Counted from the stretch's first letter, positions 12,505 to 22,400 are shown. The stretch is 64,000 nucleotides of DNA from Alviniconcha marisindica (GCA_018857735.1 JABMCL010001684.1:105001-169000); one strand, 5' to 3'. Numbers and translations are program-made. Notes: generated by a model from the sequence alone, not told the origin.

Positions 12505-12985
12505 GAAAAGTTAAAAAGAACGCTTATTTCATATTTAGTATGACACCACACAACATGCGTCAAACGACAGAACAACACTAAAACAAAAGTTAAACGATGA
12601 AAAAGTAAATGTAGGCTGCTTATATTATCTGCTTGTGTCTATGATGTCTTTCGTGTCCAGTGTATGAAAGAATGTTTAGTGAAATAGGCGTAATATAATA
12701 AATATTTCATGACTGACGTCAATGTAATCAATATTTTACGACTGTCGTCATAAAATATTTATTATATATCTCGCCTATTTCATGTCATCATCATGCCAAC
12801 ATTCTTTTATTCACTGGACACGAAAGACATCGTAGCCACAAGCAGATAAATAGCCAACATTTCATTTTTCACCGTTTCACTATTGTTTAAGTGTTGTTCT
12901 GTCGCTTGACAAAGGGGCTTACCCCAAATTTTCGTATTCTGTATGGTGCCATATTAAATAAGCGTTCTTTTTAACTGTTCACATT
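12505..12985. mobile_element. Foldback (inverted-repeat) element
   Basis: Two diverged arms face each other about a centre near 12730. The left arm reads AAAAAGAACGCTTATTT, GACAGAACAACAC, GATGTCTTTCGTGTCCAGTG, GAAATAGGCG, AATAAATATTT. The right arm gives the reverse complements in opposite order. The core contains TGACGTCA-like sites. No coding capacity is seen, and the terminal duplication is not clear. Part of the right arm recurs at 29711-29945, so it is a dispersed family. Confidence 0.75.
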
Positions 12986-13535
12986 GGGATTTGGATTTAG
13001 AATGCTAGCATCATCCTTGTTGAAAAATGACAGAAAGAAAGAATCTGAAACGTGCCTCTGTTATCTGATCTACTAAGCTATGGACACTTTTAATGTTCCA
13101 TACAGCTGTGCTGATTGCTTTGACAGTTACTAAATACTTAAGTACTTAATCTCGCGAGACAGCTAGGTACGATATATATAAAATAATTCGCAAACATGAT
13201 GCCTGCTGAAACAAAACTGATGTGCTATGTAAATAGGGAATGAAATTTTTCCTTGTACTTTGATGACTAGTGTTTCGTCCTGACACGACCTTCGCCACTG
13301 ATTGCATGGCTGTTTAATAGCAAGAATCCATCCATCCTACATTGTAATCAGTTCTGAACGCGCTTGGTAGCAACTGACCATAACTGCAAGGAGTACGGAA
13401 GTGTACGCACCAGTGTTGCCATAAATGTTATCAGTCGCTTAAATTCATATAGCTATTATAATATACTGTTGGATTCAACTATTAAGATTATCCGTTACTT
13501 TTTACAGGCTTTAAAAACACATATAATTATGCCCT

Positions 13536-13539
<4 letters not shown>

Positions 13540-13593
<54 letters not shown>
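13540..13593. repeat. (CT)n microsatellite
   Basis: Uninterrupted CT run; a C tract follows at 13637-13663. Confidence 0.96.
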
Positions 13594-13600
<7 letters not shown>

Positions 13601-13699
13601 TTTTTATAGTATACCTTCAGGTAAAATACTGTAGATGCCCCCCCTCCCCCCCCCCCCCCCCCCAACAAAATCCCAAAATTCTTCATATCCTAATAAAAT

Positions 13700-14860
13700 G
13701 AACAAAACTAGTGAAACGTACTTGCGCATTCAGTGATGTGTCCCGGAAGTTCAAGCAGCAGCTGGCTCAGGGCCAAGTTTTATCTGAAGACGAACATAAA
13801 TAACGTCACCGTGATCATTCACCAAGTCCGCCAACTGATTGCGGGTGAAGTGTTTAGTAGACAGACAGACAGACAAACAAAATGGGAATTGCCGGGGAGA
13901 CAGAAGAAAGAAAGAAGACAGTATCTGACACAGATGACAGAAGATCAAGACAAATAAAGTTTGTCTTTGTTACTCACTTATTGCATCGAAGCATGGCTGC
14001 TGGTTATCTTTACACATTTTACGGTGCCAAACAGTTGTGTCAGTAACACAGAGGAGTGATCCGTAATCAATAATGTGATTGGTGAAGAAAAATCGGCCAG
14101 TGTTGGAGCCGATAAGGAAATGCAGCGATACCATGCTGATGTGAAGTTTTATATGCCACACGATCACTGCCCAGCGTCTGCCCTACCACATCGTCTCTCC
14201 TTCTTCACTGGCTAACCTCACGCGGAAACGGTGCGAGCGGCTGTAAGCGTGCCCTACGCTATCTGTACCGTGAGCGCGCGCGCATGCATGCGTGTGTGTG
14301 CGTGTATTCCCTGCCTCCATTCACTAGAGGTATGCTTAACTTCTCTCTCTCAGGGACTTCGCCTTCAAAGACAGTAGAAAACAACAACAACAATGTTTAA
14401 GTTGCCAAGACTTTGATAGACTTTCCCAAAACATGAGGTAGAAAAATAAATCCTAACTGACCGAGTCCCTTCCCAGGCAGATATATTGCCGGCTCTAGTT
14501 CCTCCCAAAAACGTTCTCAAAGAGCCTCAGCAAACCCGAAACATAATGTTAACGCATTTGTTCTACCTACGGATGCACAAAATGTTGGAATTCAAGCAGA
14601 CTGTCATAGGGTGTCACATAAAGAAATGGGAAAAGCTCTGTCAGTGACGTCAGTGCACGAAAAGGCGTTTTTTTGTTTGTTTGTTTTTTAATCACATTTA
14701 CGTGGCATAGCCGTAACGATGACATTGCCCATTTCACGCTCTGCTGTGCTGAGGTGTATTCGTAGTTATTTGGACAGAGAATACATTTAGTCGACGATTT
14801 TTGTGAGTACCAGATTCAAAAGAACTTGATTCGATCGCCACTGTTCGACCATCGAAAGGA
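13700..14860. other. Intergenic DNA without recognised features
   Basis: I see no gene here. A short AGAC run occurs near 13860 and a CG/CATG-rich stretch near 14275-14290. Confidence 0.45.
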
Positions 14861-14984
14861 ATACCAGACATGAAATACACTGACGTTTTGGTCGCATTAG
14901 TCCAGTGCTCAGCCGACAGGCGCGGCGTTCTATACATCACACACGCAACAGCAAAGCCACAAGATTTGGTGGTATTGCCCCGTG

Positions 14985-15185
14985 TCAAGCTCAAAGTCTC
15001 GCCACGCGACGTTGCTAGGCAGTGGAGCGGTCACAGGTCTTATTATGCACCTATTTCGTGCGTTGTGTGCTGCAGCCAATAACAACGCAAGAAACCGTCA
15101 ACACGGCCCTGCAGAAATGGCGGATCGCGCAGAGCTCTCCGATTCAGAAATGGCGAGATGAATCGAAAATAATGATAATAATAAT
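14985..15185 (+). promoter_or_regulatory. Possible host promoter region (GC- and CpG-richer)
   Basis: This stretch is richer in CpG than its neighbours. It holds CGTTGCTAGGCAGT (15008-15021, resembling an RFX X-box half), GCAGCCAATAAC (CCAAT box, 15074-15085), and an ATGGCGG context at 15117 that opens a short frame of 14 codons. It lies upstream of the candidate coding exon at 15647-15739. The promoter call is an inference. Confidence 0.25.
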
Positions 15186-15439
15186 GTGTTCTTATAGAAC
15201 GTATAATATCTCCGTTGGAGAACATAGCCCATTGCAAGAGTAAAACAAGAAAATAAAACCAGAGAAACATTCATACAGAAAACTTCTCATCCTGAGAATC
15301 ACGCCAACGACAATAACACACCCGCGCGCATCCGCGAGAGAGAGAGAGAGAAGAAACGTTGTTGCGTTATTTATGTTATATATACAGTTGTGTATATACA
15401 TATATAAACAGAGAGAATGAGGAAATTGTGTCGCCGTTA

Positions 15440-15450
<11 letters not shown>

Positions 15451-15516
<66 letters not shown>
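15451..15516. repeat. (TA)n-(TG)n microsatellite
   Basis: TATATA (15441-15450) runs directly into a TG dinucleotide tract. Confidence 0.95.
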
Positions 15517-15517
<1 letters not shown>

Positions 15518-15646
15518 CTTAGTGCCAAAAGGTGCGCAAATGGGGGGTCGGATTTTTGACTGTCAATAAAATCCGTTTCAAACACTTTGTCTTGTTGTTG
15601 CTTTGTGTGTGCGTTCATAATTGGTCAGTATTACAGTGGAAACAAT

Positions 15647-15739
15647 ATGAGCTCCAAATCTGGAGCAGTTGGAGAAATATTATTTTTTGAAAGTGAAAAG
15701 CGCCACGGAATTCGACCCCTGAAAACGGACACGCTCACG
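15647..15739 (+). CDS. Candidate first coding exon of an unidentified gene
   Basis: An ATG at 15647 opens a frame of exactly 31 codons (MSSKSGAVGEILFFESEKRH and 11 more) that ends at CACG followed by GTAAGTGC, a near-perfect 5' splice site. An AG acceptor candidate (TATTACAG) lies 11 bases upstream of the ATG, after a pyrimidine-rich stretch. The frame stays open through the intron side to 15856, so the open frame alone is not proof. I do not recognise the protein. A CpG-richer stretch at 14985-15185 could be its promoter, and the phase-0 exon candidate at 28481-28597 could belong to the same gene. It may also be chance. Confidence 0.3.
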
Positions 15740-16139
15740 GTAAGTGCTTTCGATGCTTCATTCACGTACATGACGAATCAAAACATTACCTCAGTCACCG
15801 ATTTGCACAGAGGAGATATCGCTTTACACAGTGCATATAAAATCGATTATCGCTAATTTTTGTTTTTGGAGTTAGAGGCACCGAAATGTCCCTCGATCGA
15901 ACGTTATATCTGTTGAAATGTTTCATGACCAGCATCCGCAATCTAATGAAGAACTGACTTTCTCTTTCGTCGAAACTTTACTCCAGTCACTGTGGTACAT
16001 CACTGCATCAGGCGCCAATGTTTTATTTTACTGATAAATGTCTGGGTAGTTTTAAAAATATATTTTGCCATTCTTCATAAAATTGTTGCAAGAAATAACG
16101 TACAACTTGATAAATAACGTTCAACATCGACGTTAAGAA

Positions 16140-16272
16140 AACGACTAACATTGAGGAAGCCATGGCAGACGTTGAGACAACTACGACAGACACTGAAACA
16201 ACCACAATGTCGAGACAACTATGACTGACGTCGAGACAACCAAGACTGATATCGGGACAACCGCAACCGACG
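16140..16272 (+). pseudogene. Thr/Asp/Val/Glu repeat coding tract, left part
   Basis: A degenerate repeat of about 21-27 bp (GACGTTGAGACAACYACGAC type) encodes runs such as ADVETTTTDTETTT and DVETTKTDIGTTATDV. One stop or frameshift lies near 16220. The tract is cut at 16273 by a TTAA-flanked element and resumes at 17081 with KKSTTNIEKIM and more of the same repeat. The function is unknown; it looks like a low-complexity linker of a larger protein. Confidence 0.5.
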
Positions 16273-16472
16273 TTAAAGGACAAGTCCAAGGTTAGGGGTG
16301 ATTTTTGACACGATTTCCGTTAAAGCTCGCTGAGAACGATGATGTAGGTGAAACTGTGATCTGAGGGTCATAAATGCACGAAAAAAGGCATTTTCTGTCG
16401 TACCGAAAGCGTCGCCATGACGCCCAAATCACGTGACCATACGCCTACGTCACTCTGGGGAGTCGCTGAAAA

Positions 16473-16676
16473 ATGGCCAACTCGAGCTCCGAAGACGAAA
16501 CTGATACTTTGCCCGAGAGACCCACAAGGATACAGCCGTATCAGTTTGAGCCTGTCAGGCAGGATTGTGAAAGAGTACCGGAACATCGTGTCAGCTTCGA
16601 AGCAAACCCCATGCGGTATTCCATGGGGTTTGCGAAATCGCACTCACTGAAGAGTTCGCTACACAAATGGGCGTGA
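16473..16676 (+). pseudogene. Short frame resembling the N-terminus of P2X7-intracellular-domain-like proteins
   Basis: The frame starts at ATG 16473 with an acidic Ser-rich stretch (MANSSSEDETDTLPERP) followed by IQPYQFEPV. An acidic N-terminus and then PYxFEP is typical of the many invertebrate proteins that share the P2X7 C-terminal intracellular domain. The cysteine-rich zinc-binding part that should follow is missing; the frame instead runs into DNA that codes a THAP-like protein on the other strand, and stops after 67 codons. The element is the 800-bp TTAA transposon. The resemblance is short and recalled from motif knowledge, so confidence is modest. Confidence 0.4.
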
Positions 16677-16840
16677 TGCGGCGCAGCAAAAAGTCAGCTC
16701 GTTTGAATTGTATAAATTTAATCCACTTTCGCCTCACTGCGGGTCGATTGCGCGGGAGCTCGTGCATTGTTATACCTGGGGTCGTCTGCGAATTGTTACA
16801 GTTCGCGGCATAGTTAACTTTTTTGTCGACCATACGCATA
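16590..16840 (-). pseudogene. THAP-type zinc-finger domain, degenerate
   Basis: The minus strand reads YAANCNNSQTTPGITMHELP and then RRKWIKFIQFKRADF, ending in a C-x-x region, and after a one-base shift ELFSECDFANPMEYRMGFA. This is the order of a THAP DNA-binding domain: a C-x(2-4)-C start, a Pro-Arg/Lys core, an (R/K)KW motif, a C-x-x-H ligand pair, and the conserved FANP-type tail. Two zinc ligands look mutated: the first Cys is Tyr and the His of the last pair is Leu. Together with the frameshift this means the domain is dead. THAP domains act as site-specific DNA binders in transposases and transcription factors. Confidence 0.65.
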
Positions 16841-17080
16841 CACAGTTTACTGAAGAATCTAAGATGGCAACCGCACTGACTCCCCAGAATGACGTCACTT
16901 CCGGGAAAGTCACGTGACTGATGGAGAACCCGAGACTGTAGTCTCGGCCAGCCTACAGAAGAAAAAAATCGATTAAAAACCCAATTAAACATTTTAAAAA
17001 AAACAAAACAAAAAACAAACATTTGTCAATCATTTCGATGGTCATTTTGCATACTTAAAAATCTTGGACTTTTACTTTAA

Positions 17081-17290
17081 GAAGTCCACGACTAACATTG
17101 AAAAAATCATGACAAACGTTGAGACAACCACGACCGACGTTGAAGCAACACGACCAACGTTGAGACAGCCACGACTGACGTCGAGACAACCGTCAGCAAC
17201 GTCAGAACATCTGTGACTCAGGCAAGTGTGACCAACAATGTCGAGACAACTGACACCGACAGCTGTGACCGAAGTGGACACAGCCACAGC
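17081..17290 (+). pseudogene. Thr/Asp/Val/Glu repeat coding tract, right part
   Basis: This continues the repeat of 16140-16272 after the TTAA element: TTNIEKIMTNVETTTTDVEA, then after a frameshift NVETATTDVETTVSNV and NNVETTDTD. It leads into the open frame starting near 17400. Confidence 0.5.
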
Positions 17291-17399
17291 TAAAACGAGT
17301 TAATAGAAGATCCTGCTGCTTCCCAAGTCGTCAACAACATCGACTCTCCGCTTACCACTTAGCTCGCCGGTCTACAGCAACCTGCAGTGGAACCCGCAA

Positions 17400-17727
17400 A
17401 GTGTACCCCTATCAGTGTTTCCCTGTGCTGCTATGGCTGCATCCGGGAAACGATACCTTCAGGTCCGCTTTGACAGCAAAATCAAAGCTGTCTGTGCGAA
17501 CTTTCGCTTTAAACTTGAAAGCATACAAACCGAGAACGCATGGTTACTACAAATGAAACGTGCATTCCCACAAACACGTGTGCTGTTTACCGCCATTTGT
17601 TCGCGAAAGAAGTCCCCAGTGAGGTTTTCTGTGTCTGCAATGCTCGTTTCTGCAACCTATGAGTGGAGAAGGACATCGGATTTATTCCCTTGTCCTCTAA
17701 CTTGCAGAGAGCTGGTGGCAAACCGTA
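17400..17727 (+). pseudogene. Open frame upstream of a split SGNH-like end
   Basis: A frame open from about 17400 (FPCAAMAASGKRYLQVRF...) ends in CRELVANR at the insertion point of a Nimb-like LINE. Removing the LINE and one copy of its 7-bp duplication (AACCGTA) joins it in frame to TGFDGDGVHLNERG at 20411 onwards. The DGxHL pair near the end is the usual Asp/His part of an SGNH/GDSL esterase. I do not recognise the sequence before it with confidence and cannot see the GDS motif. It could be a host gene fragment or the esterase part of an older retrotransposon. Confidence 0.4.
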
Positions 17728-18389
17728 AGTAAGTAAGTTGGTGTTTTACGCCCAGTCAACCGGTACGGTTATATCAGGGCGATACACATCTGACATTATA
17801 TATTAATTTTTAATAGTGTGTACGTCTTAAAACTGGTATATATACAGTTTTAAAACCATGCTTAAAAGGTGAATAACATAAACATAACTAAAAATTATCT
17901 AATTAAAAAAATTAAAAAAATATTCATTACTTTCAAAAAGTTAAAAATCTTCTCAGGTGAAATATCCTGAAACAGAATACGCAGTGATTTAGCTGTAAAG
18001 TGGCTCTCTCTTATTTCAATAAAATCCGAACAAGTAAGTAAAATATGCTCTATGGTTAAACGTTTATCACATCCGATGCACACTGGCGGTTCCTCACCTT
18101 TCACTAAAAAGGAATGAGTAATAAAAGAATGGTCAATGTGCAATCGGGCCGTCACAGTCTCTTCTTTTCTATTTGTCCGAGGACAAACAATACATTCTTT
18201 TAACACTGGGAATATCTTATGTAATTTATTTTCCGGGAACTCATCCCACTCAGACTGCCACAGTTCTAATATATATTTATTTGTGCGTGATTTTAGGTCT
18301 GAAAATGGGATGAGCTCAACCGAGATGTCGCCATCTTTAGCTGCAGAATCTGCAGCCGAATTTCACCTAATGCCAGCATGGCCGGGAAC

Positions 18390-18725
18390 TCAGATAAAAA
18401 CAATCTCTCTCATGTCTCTTGTCATTTCTGTATATAATTCTAAAATTTGACCTAAGATTGGATGATCATATTTTAGGTTTAATATTGACTGTAACCATGA
18501 AAGAGAATCAGACAGTATCAAAAACGATTTTCCTTTGGAATAATAAACATGTTTGAGAGCTAAAAGAATAGCCCGCAACTCTGCTGTATATATTGAACTG
18601 TCGTCTTGAAGCCGACAGGTAAAAGGTTTATTAATTCGTTTAGTGGATACAGCCGCCGCAGCAACTCCTTCCTGTTTTAGAACCGTCGGTGAAAAAGGAT
18701 TAGGATATTCTGAGATAAGTTGCAA
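18390..18725 (-). pseudogene. RNase H domain of the Nimb-like LINE
   Basis: The domain removes template RNA after first-strand synthesis in I-group LINEs. The frame shows SIYTAELRAILLALKHV (catalytic Glu within TAEL), then FLILSDSLSWLQSI (catalytic Asp within SDS). The next block, VPGHAG, is followed by a stop. Two catalytic residues are present, but the protein is cut off by frameshifts on both sides. It continues through 17895-18206, where the CIGCDKRLTIEHILLTC zinc-binding pattern sits. Confidence 0.75.
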
Positions 18726-18896
18726 ATAGAACTGTTTGTATACATTTCCGGGTTTGTTGTATCTTTTTTGAAATTGGTTAAGTCAAGACGGACTGCAGGA
18801 ACTGAAAGTTTCCAAGGGACGATGTCCAACAAGGGAGCATCGTCTACCAGATTTAGGTTAAGTTTGGATTTCTCCAAGTGGGGGAGAATGCGGATG

Positions 18897-19059
18897 CCAG
18901 CCTATAGTTGCGTTTTTGAACCCGAAAACACCAAATTATTTGAAGAATCGGAGTCGAAGGTAGATACTACCTTCGACTCCGATTCTTCAAATCTACCTTC
19001 GACTCCGATTCTTCAAATAATTTGGTGTTTTCGGGTTCAAAAACGCAACTATAGGCTGG
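18897..19059. repeat. Perfect 67-bp inverted repeat (hairpin) within the Nimb-like LINE
   Basis: Arms 18897-18963 and 18993-19059 are exact reverse complements. The spacer contains a direct copy (18967-18992) of the first 26 bases of the right arm. The right arm is in the sense of the RT C-terminus (AYSCVFEPENTKLFEESESK); the left arm is an antisense copy of it. Confidence 0.9.
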
Positions 19060-19479
19060 GTTTTCCGGCAGGGATTTGAGTTTAAGAACATAGTTTAAAG
19101 ACAATTTTAATCGGCGAGTAGTTAATGACGGTTCATTTGCTTCTGTGTATAGACTTTGAGCAGGAGATGTACGGAAGGCACCCAACGCGATTCGCAAGCC
19201 CTGATGGTGGATCGGATCCAATTGTTTCAGAACCGACCGACGGGCCGATCCGTACACAATGCATCCATAATCCAATTTGGAACGGACTAACGAACGGTAA
19301 AGGCGTAGCAGGACGATACGATCGGCTCCCCAATCAGTATGTCCCACTACACGAAGAATGTCCAGAGCCTTCTGACAGGAGGTTTTAAGGTACTGAATGT
19401 GATTTTTAAAAGTAAGTTTAAAGATAAGACCAAGGAACCTTGCTTCTTTGACTACTTTTATAGCCGTTTTCCCAGAAGA

Positions 19480-20403
19480 ATGTTAGGGTCTGGGGAAAAA
19501 AACGTACTGTTGATGGAAATGAATACAGACCGTCTTAGAGGTGAAGAACTTGAAGCCGTTCTCAGACACCCACTTCTGAAAGCTGTTTACACACAGCTGC
19601 ATAACTCTCTCCACTCTGTTTAACGTCTTTCCACTCACACACAAAGCAAAGTCGTCCACAAACAAGGAGCAATCCGTACCCTTTAAGGCAGCTTTAACAA
19701 TGTTGTTAATTTTAATGCTGAAAAGGGCCGGAGACAGCGACCCCCATCTCCTGCTCGTGCAGCTCGGAAAGAGTTGAACCCACTCTAACCCTGAAAGAAC
19801 GTTCCGCCAGGAAGCTCTGAATAAACCTGGGGAGGTGGCCCCTGAAACCGAGATCCCAGAGGTCCGCCAGAATGCCCTGCTTCCACGTTGTGTCGTAAGC
19901 TTTCTCAAGGTCAAAGAAAATGGTTAAGACGTGTTCTTTTTTAACAAAGGCATGTCTAATAAACGTTTCAAAACGAACGAGATGATCCAACGTACTGTGG
20001 TTCTTCCTGAAGCCGCACTGCTTCTCAGAAAGAAGACCATGCGACTCGAGGAACCACATGAGGCGAGCGTTGATCATCCTCTCCATCATTTTACACAAAC
20101 AGCTGGTTAATGCTATACGTCTGAAATCACCGGGATCCGAGTGATCCTTACCGGGTTTGGGAATGGAGATAACTACCGCCTCACGCCACGATGGCGGAAA
20201 ACAGATAGAGCAGAATTTGGGAGGTGTGTCAAAAGTTGGTAGTGGACTTGGTCCAATCCGGTGGCTGAATCGTTGGCTTTCTGTAACGATTGCCTCAATT
20301 CAGTCACTGAAAAAGGTAAGTTGTACTCCTCTTCATTTTTTGGAAGAGAAGTCCAGGCGTCGTTTTTCTTTTAACATTTTAATCCTCTGAAATTCATCAG
20401 AAT
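19480..20403 (-). pseudogene. Reverse transcriptase domain of the Nimb-like LINE
   Basis: The minus-strand frames 19712-20098 and 19483-19914 together give the RT core: LTSCLCKMMERMINARLMW, EKQCGFRKNHSTLDHL, HVLTIFFDLEKAYDTTW (palm motif A) and CSLFVDDFALC (catalytic FVDD at 19651-19662). A frameshift near 19745 replaces the expected PQGSILSP-type motif. Upstream, at 20110-20390, the part reading PKPGKDHSDPGDFR and NLPFSVTELRQSLQKANDSATG remains in other frames. The endonuclease is absent because the copy is 5'-truncated. Confidence 0.8.
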
Positions 20404-20410
20404 AACCGTA

Positions 20411-20490
20411 CGGGCTTTGATGGGGATGGTGTACATCTAAATGAGCGTGGCGTCGCAAACATGCTCCGGAGTATTATGGCACGCATATGA
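20411..20490 (+). pseudogene. SGNH-esterase-like C-terminal fragment
   Basis: The frame reads TGFDGDGVHLNERGVANML and RSIMARI, ending at TGA. DGxHLNxxG is typical of the last block of SGNH/GDSL hydrolases, with the catalytic Asp and His two or three residues apart. It joins in frame to CRELVANR at 17727 when the LINE insertion is removed. The preceding catalytic blocks are not recognisable. Confidence 0.45.
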
Positions 20491-20699
20491 CAACCTGCTA
20501 CAAAGGTGAAGGATTCCCTTTCACAAGACAAGGAAGCTCATCCCATCATCGCCCAACTCAATCGCAGGAACGGCCGAAGGACGTCTGTGACCTTGTGGTC
20601 ATCTGTAGTGAAGGGCGTGGGCACAAGCTCAACTGAGAAAGGACGTGACTCTGCTGACACATTTAAACGATCTCTGGGCACGGGACATGCGACTCATGG

Positions 20700-20930
20700 G
20701 GGATGCGACAACAGCACGACAAGGTTGTGGACGGGCAAGGACACAGAAAGTGGCCTTCACACTACCCAGACAACTGTCAATTATTCGATCATCGCCTACC
20801 TTACCATCACCAACCCTATGCTCAACAACCGTACCCTCATCAACCCTACTCTCACCAACCATACTCTTATCAACCATACCCTCCCTAACCCAACCCTCAC
20901 CAACCCAGCGTACTTACCCCTTACCGAAGC
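20700..20930 (+). repeat. 15-bp-type tandem repeat encoding Gln-Pro-Tyr repeats
   Basis: A CAACCMTACYCTCAY-type unit is repeated about seven times at 20805-20900. In one frame (20703-20888) it encodes YHHQPYAQQPYPHQPYSHQP and more, a five-residue HQPY(S/P) repeat; another frame gives Asn-Pro-Thr-Leu repeats. The 5-residue period and Tyr/Pro/His content suggest a once-coding low-complexity tail. Confidence 0.5.
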
Positions 20931-20939
20931 GGTGCAGTT

Positions 20940-21950
20940 GATGTTCCACCTGTGCCAGCCAGCCCTATCAACCATGGTGGCCCTATCCGTCAGTCATGCA
21001 CTATCCATGGGCACAGCTAGACAACGCGCGGCACTCTCCTCATGGAAAGCCCGTGTCCCACCCATACACATTCTTCTATCAATATTCTTCCTGTAGCAAC
21101 GCCGCTAATAGCCAAAATGTCAGTGGTCCTGCTTTACTAATTCAACGACTGACGGGTAAAATCATGCCGGCACACATGTTGGCCCTGTATCTGTTCTTTT
21201 TCCACAAAGTCTCCAGATAAATAGGACTTCAATCCGGTATCTGTTGACTTACTGATAGGTCAACACTAACTGTCCAATTTCAGCCTTAAGTGACCGACCT
21301 GCACTCACCGTCCAGGGCCACGTCAATGATCAAATCTTTCTGTACACTTAGTGGAGAAAGGACAAATAGTGGCCCAATAGACGCTGCATCAAACAGAATG
21401 TTTGAGTGTCAAAATCCGGTCCACTGAGCCACAGCCGCACGTCCTGCGTGTATGACTTGTCTAGCAGCTAATACCGCGGACTTCGATCTGGAAGCCTGGC
21501 GCCAGGCTGCCTATTCATGTGTCACAGCGGTGCGCATTCAAACGGCGCTGACCTGCACTGACAACAATGACCGCCAACCAACAAAGGGTCACTCCTCCAG
21601 TAATGTGATGCCCCGGCTCACTAATTCCCACCAGTTCTCTGCGATGCGATGTCCGCTGTCTAGCAAGTCGGCGTGTTTTCCATTGGGCCAACTATGTGAA
21701 ATACGTTATCTGCTCTATTTACTGCACCTAGACCTTCATTGGATGCTTTGGACTTTCTTCCAATTACTTCATGTTTGCGGTTCTTCCTAACGTCACGTCC
21801 CCATGGAGCTGGCTTCTCGCGCCGGGGGTGTTTAAACCAAGCTGCTCCACCCCTTTCACTCTTTTCTTACGTCTAGTTTCTGTCTACCGGTCCTTTCAAC
21901 TATATTTCATTCCAAAAACTCTCTCCACAATACCTCTTTTTTCAGCTCCC
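20940..21950. other. Intergenic DNA without recognised features
   Basis: Open frames here are short and carry no motif I can name. The right end grades into the 5' leader of the plus-strand Nimb-like LINE. Confidence 0.4.
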
Positions 21951-22400
21951 TTCTTACAGCTTATTTTTACCTAACCGGCCATTCTCTTGTATCTGTCTAC
22001 AACACAGCTCTTCTTTATATAGTTCTTGCTGTCTGCGGTCGCCTTCAGACCCAGCGTGTTTGCCGTGCGCTGCATCCCGTGTCGGGGGGAGGATGGGATC
22101 CTGATGGCCGAGGTCCCCCGTGGGGTCCAACCCGCTTCTTCGGCCCGGGCTTCCCCTAGACGGGTGGTTGGGTTGGCCCGACCCAATCAATCGGCTGGTC
22201 GTGCTTTGACCTAATTTCGATTAGAAGGCAGCGGCTCAGGGTCAATCAGGAGATGGAATTAAACTTTGTTTTTTTATCACCTGAGTATATTGCGTTTTGA
22301 GCCCTGGTGCACACTTGCTGGAATGCCGCTTGTGTACAACCCCTTGTTGGACTCGGTGGCGGGTGGGGACAAAACGTAATGAATCATTTATAAACATTAC

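Larger units (their letters stand above)
16273..17080. mobile_element. TTAA-flanked DNA transposon derivative (possible Kolobok-type)
   Basis: An 800-bp element (16277-17076) is flanked by TTAA on both sides (16273-16276 and 17077-17080). Its ends are inverted repeats: AGGACAAGTCCAAGGTT on the left and the complement AGTAAAAGTCCAAGATT on the right. It interrupts a repeat tract that continues on both sides. Inside are a THAP-like domain on the minus strand and a short PYQFEP-containing frame on the plus strand. TTAA duplications together with a THAP protein are known for the Kolobok superfamily, which is why I favour that name. No transposase is seen, so it would be non-autonomous. Confidence 0.75.
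17721..20410 (-). mobile_element. I/Nimb-like LINE, 5'-truncated, with 7-bp target-site duplication
   Basis: The element occupies 17728-20403 on the minus strand. AACCGTA flanks it at 17721-17727 and 20404-20410. Its 3' end (left) carries a (TTAC)n-type tail next to the conserved TAAAACACCAAC stretch. Coding order on the minus strand is an RT N-terminal region (about 20100-20390), the RT core with FFDLEKAYDTTW (about 19900) and FVDD (19651-19662), RNase H (18390-18725), and a C-terminal C-x2-C-x7-H-x4-C finger (about 18030-18090). RNase H plus this finger places it in the I group. Stops, frameshifts and a palindromic insertion at 18897-19059 inactivate it. Confidence 0.85.

Noticed and set aside
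15008..15021. RFX X-box-like site CGTTGCTAGGCAGT
   Set aside because: Only one half fits well and a single site of this length occurs by chance; mentioned only as part of a possible promoter.
20560..20770. Frame fragments VCDLVVICSEGRGH and LTHLNDLWARDM, reminiscent of the HisRS-like region of a GCN2-type kinase
   Set aside because: The match is short, needs a frame change and lacks further blocks; the DNA next to it is repeat.
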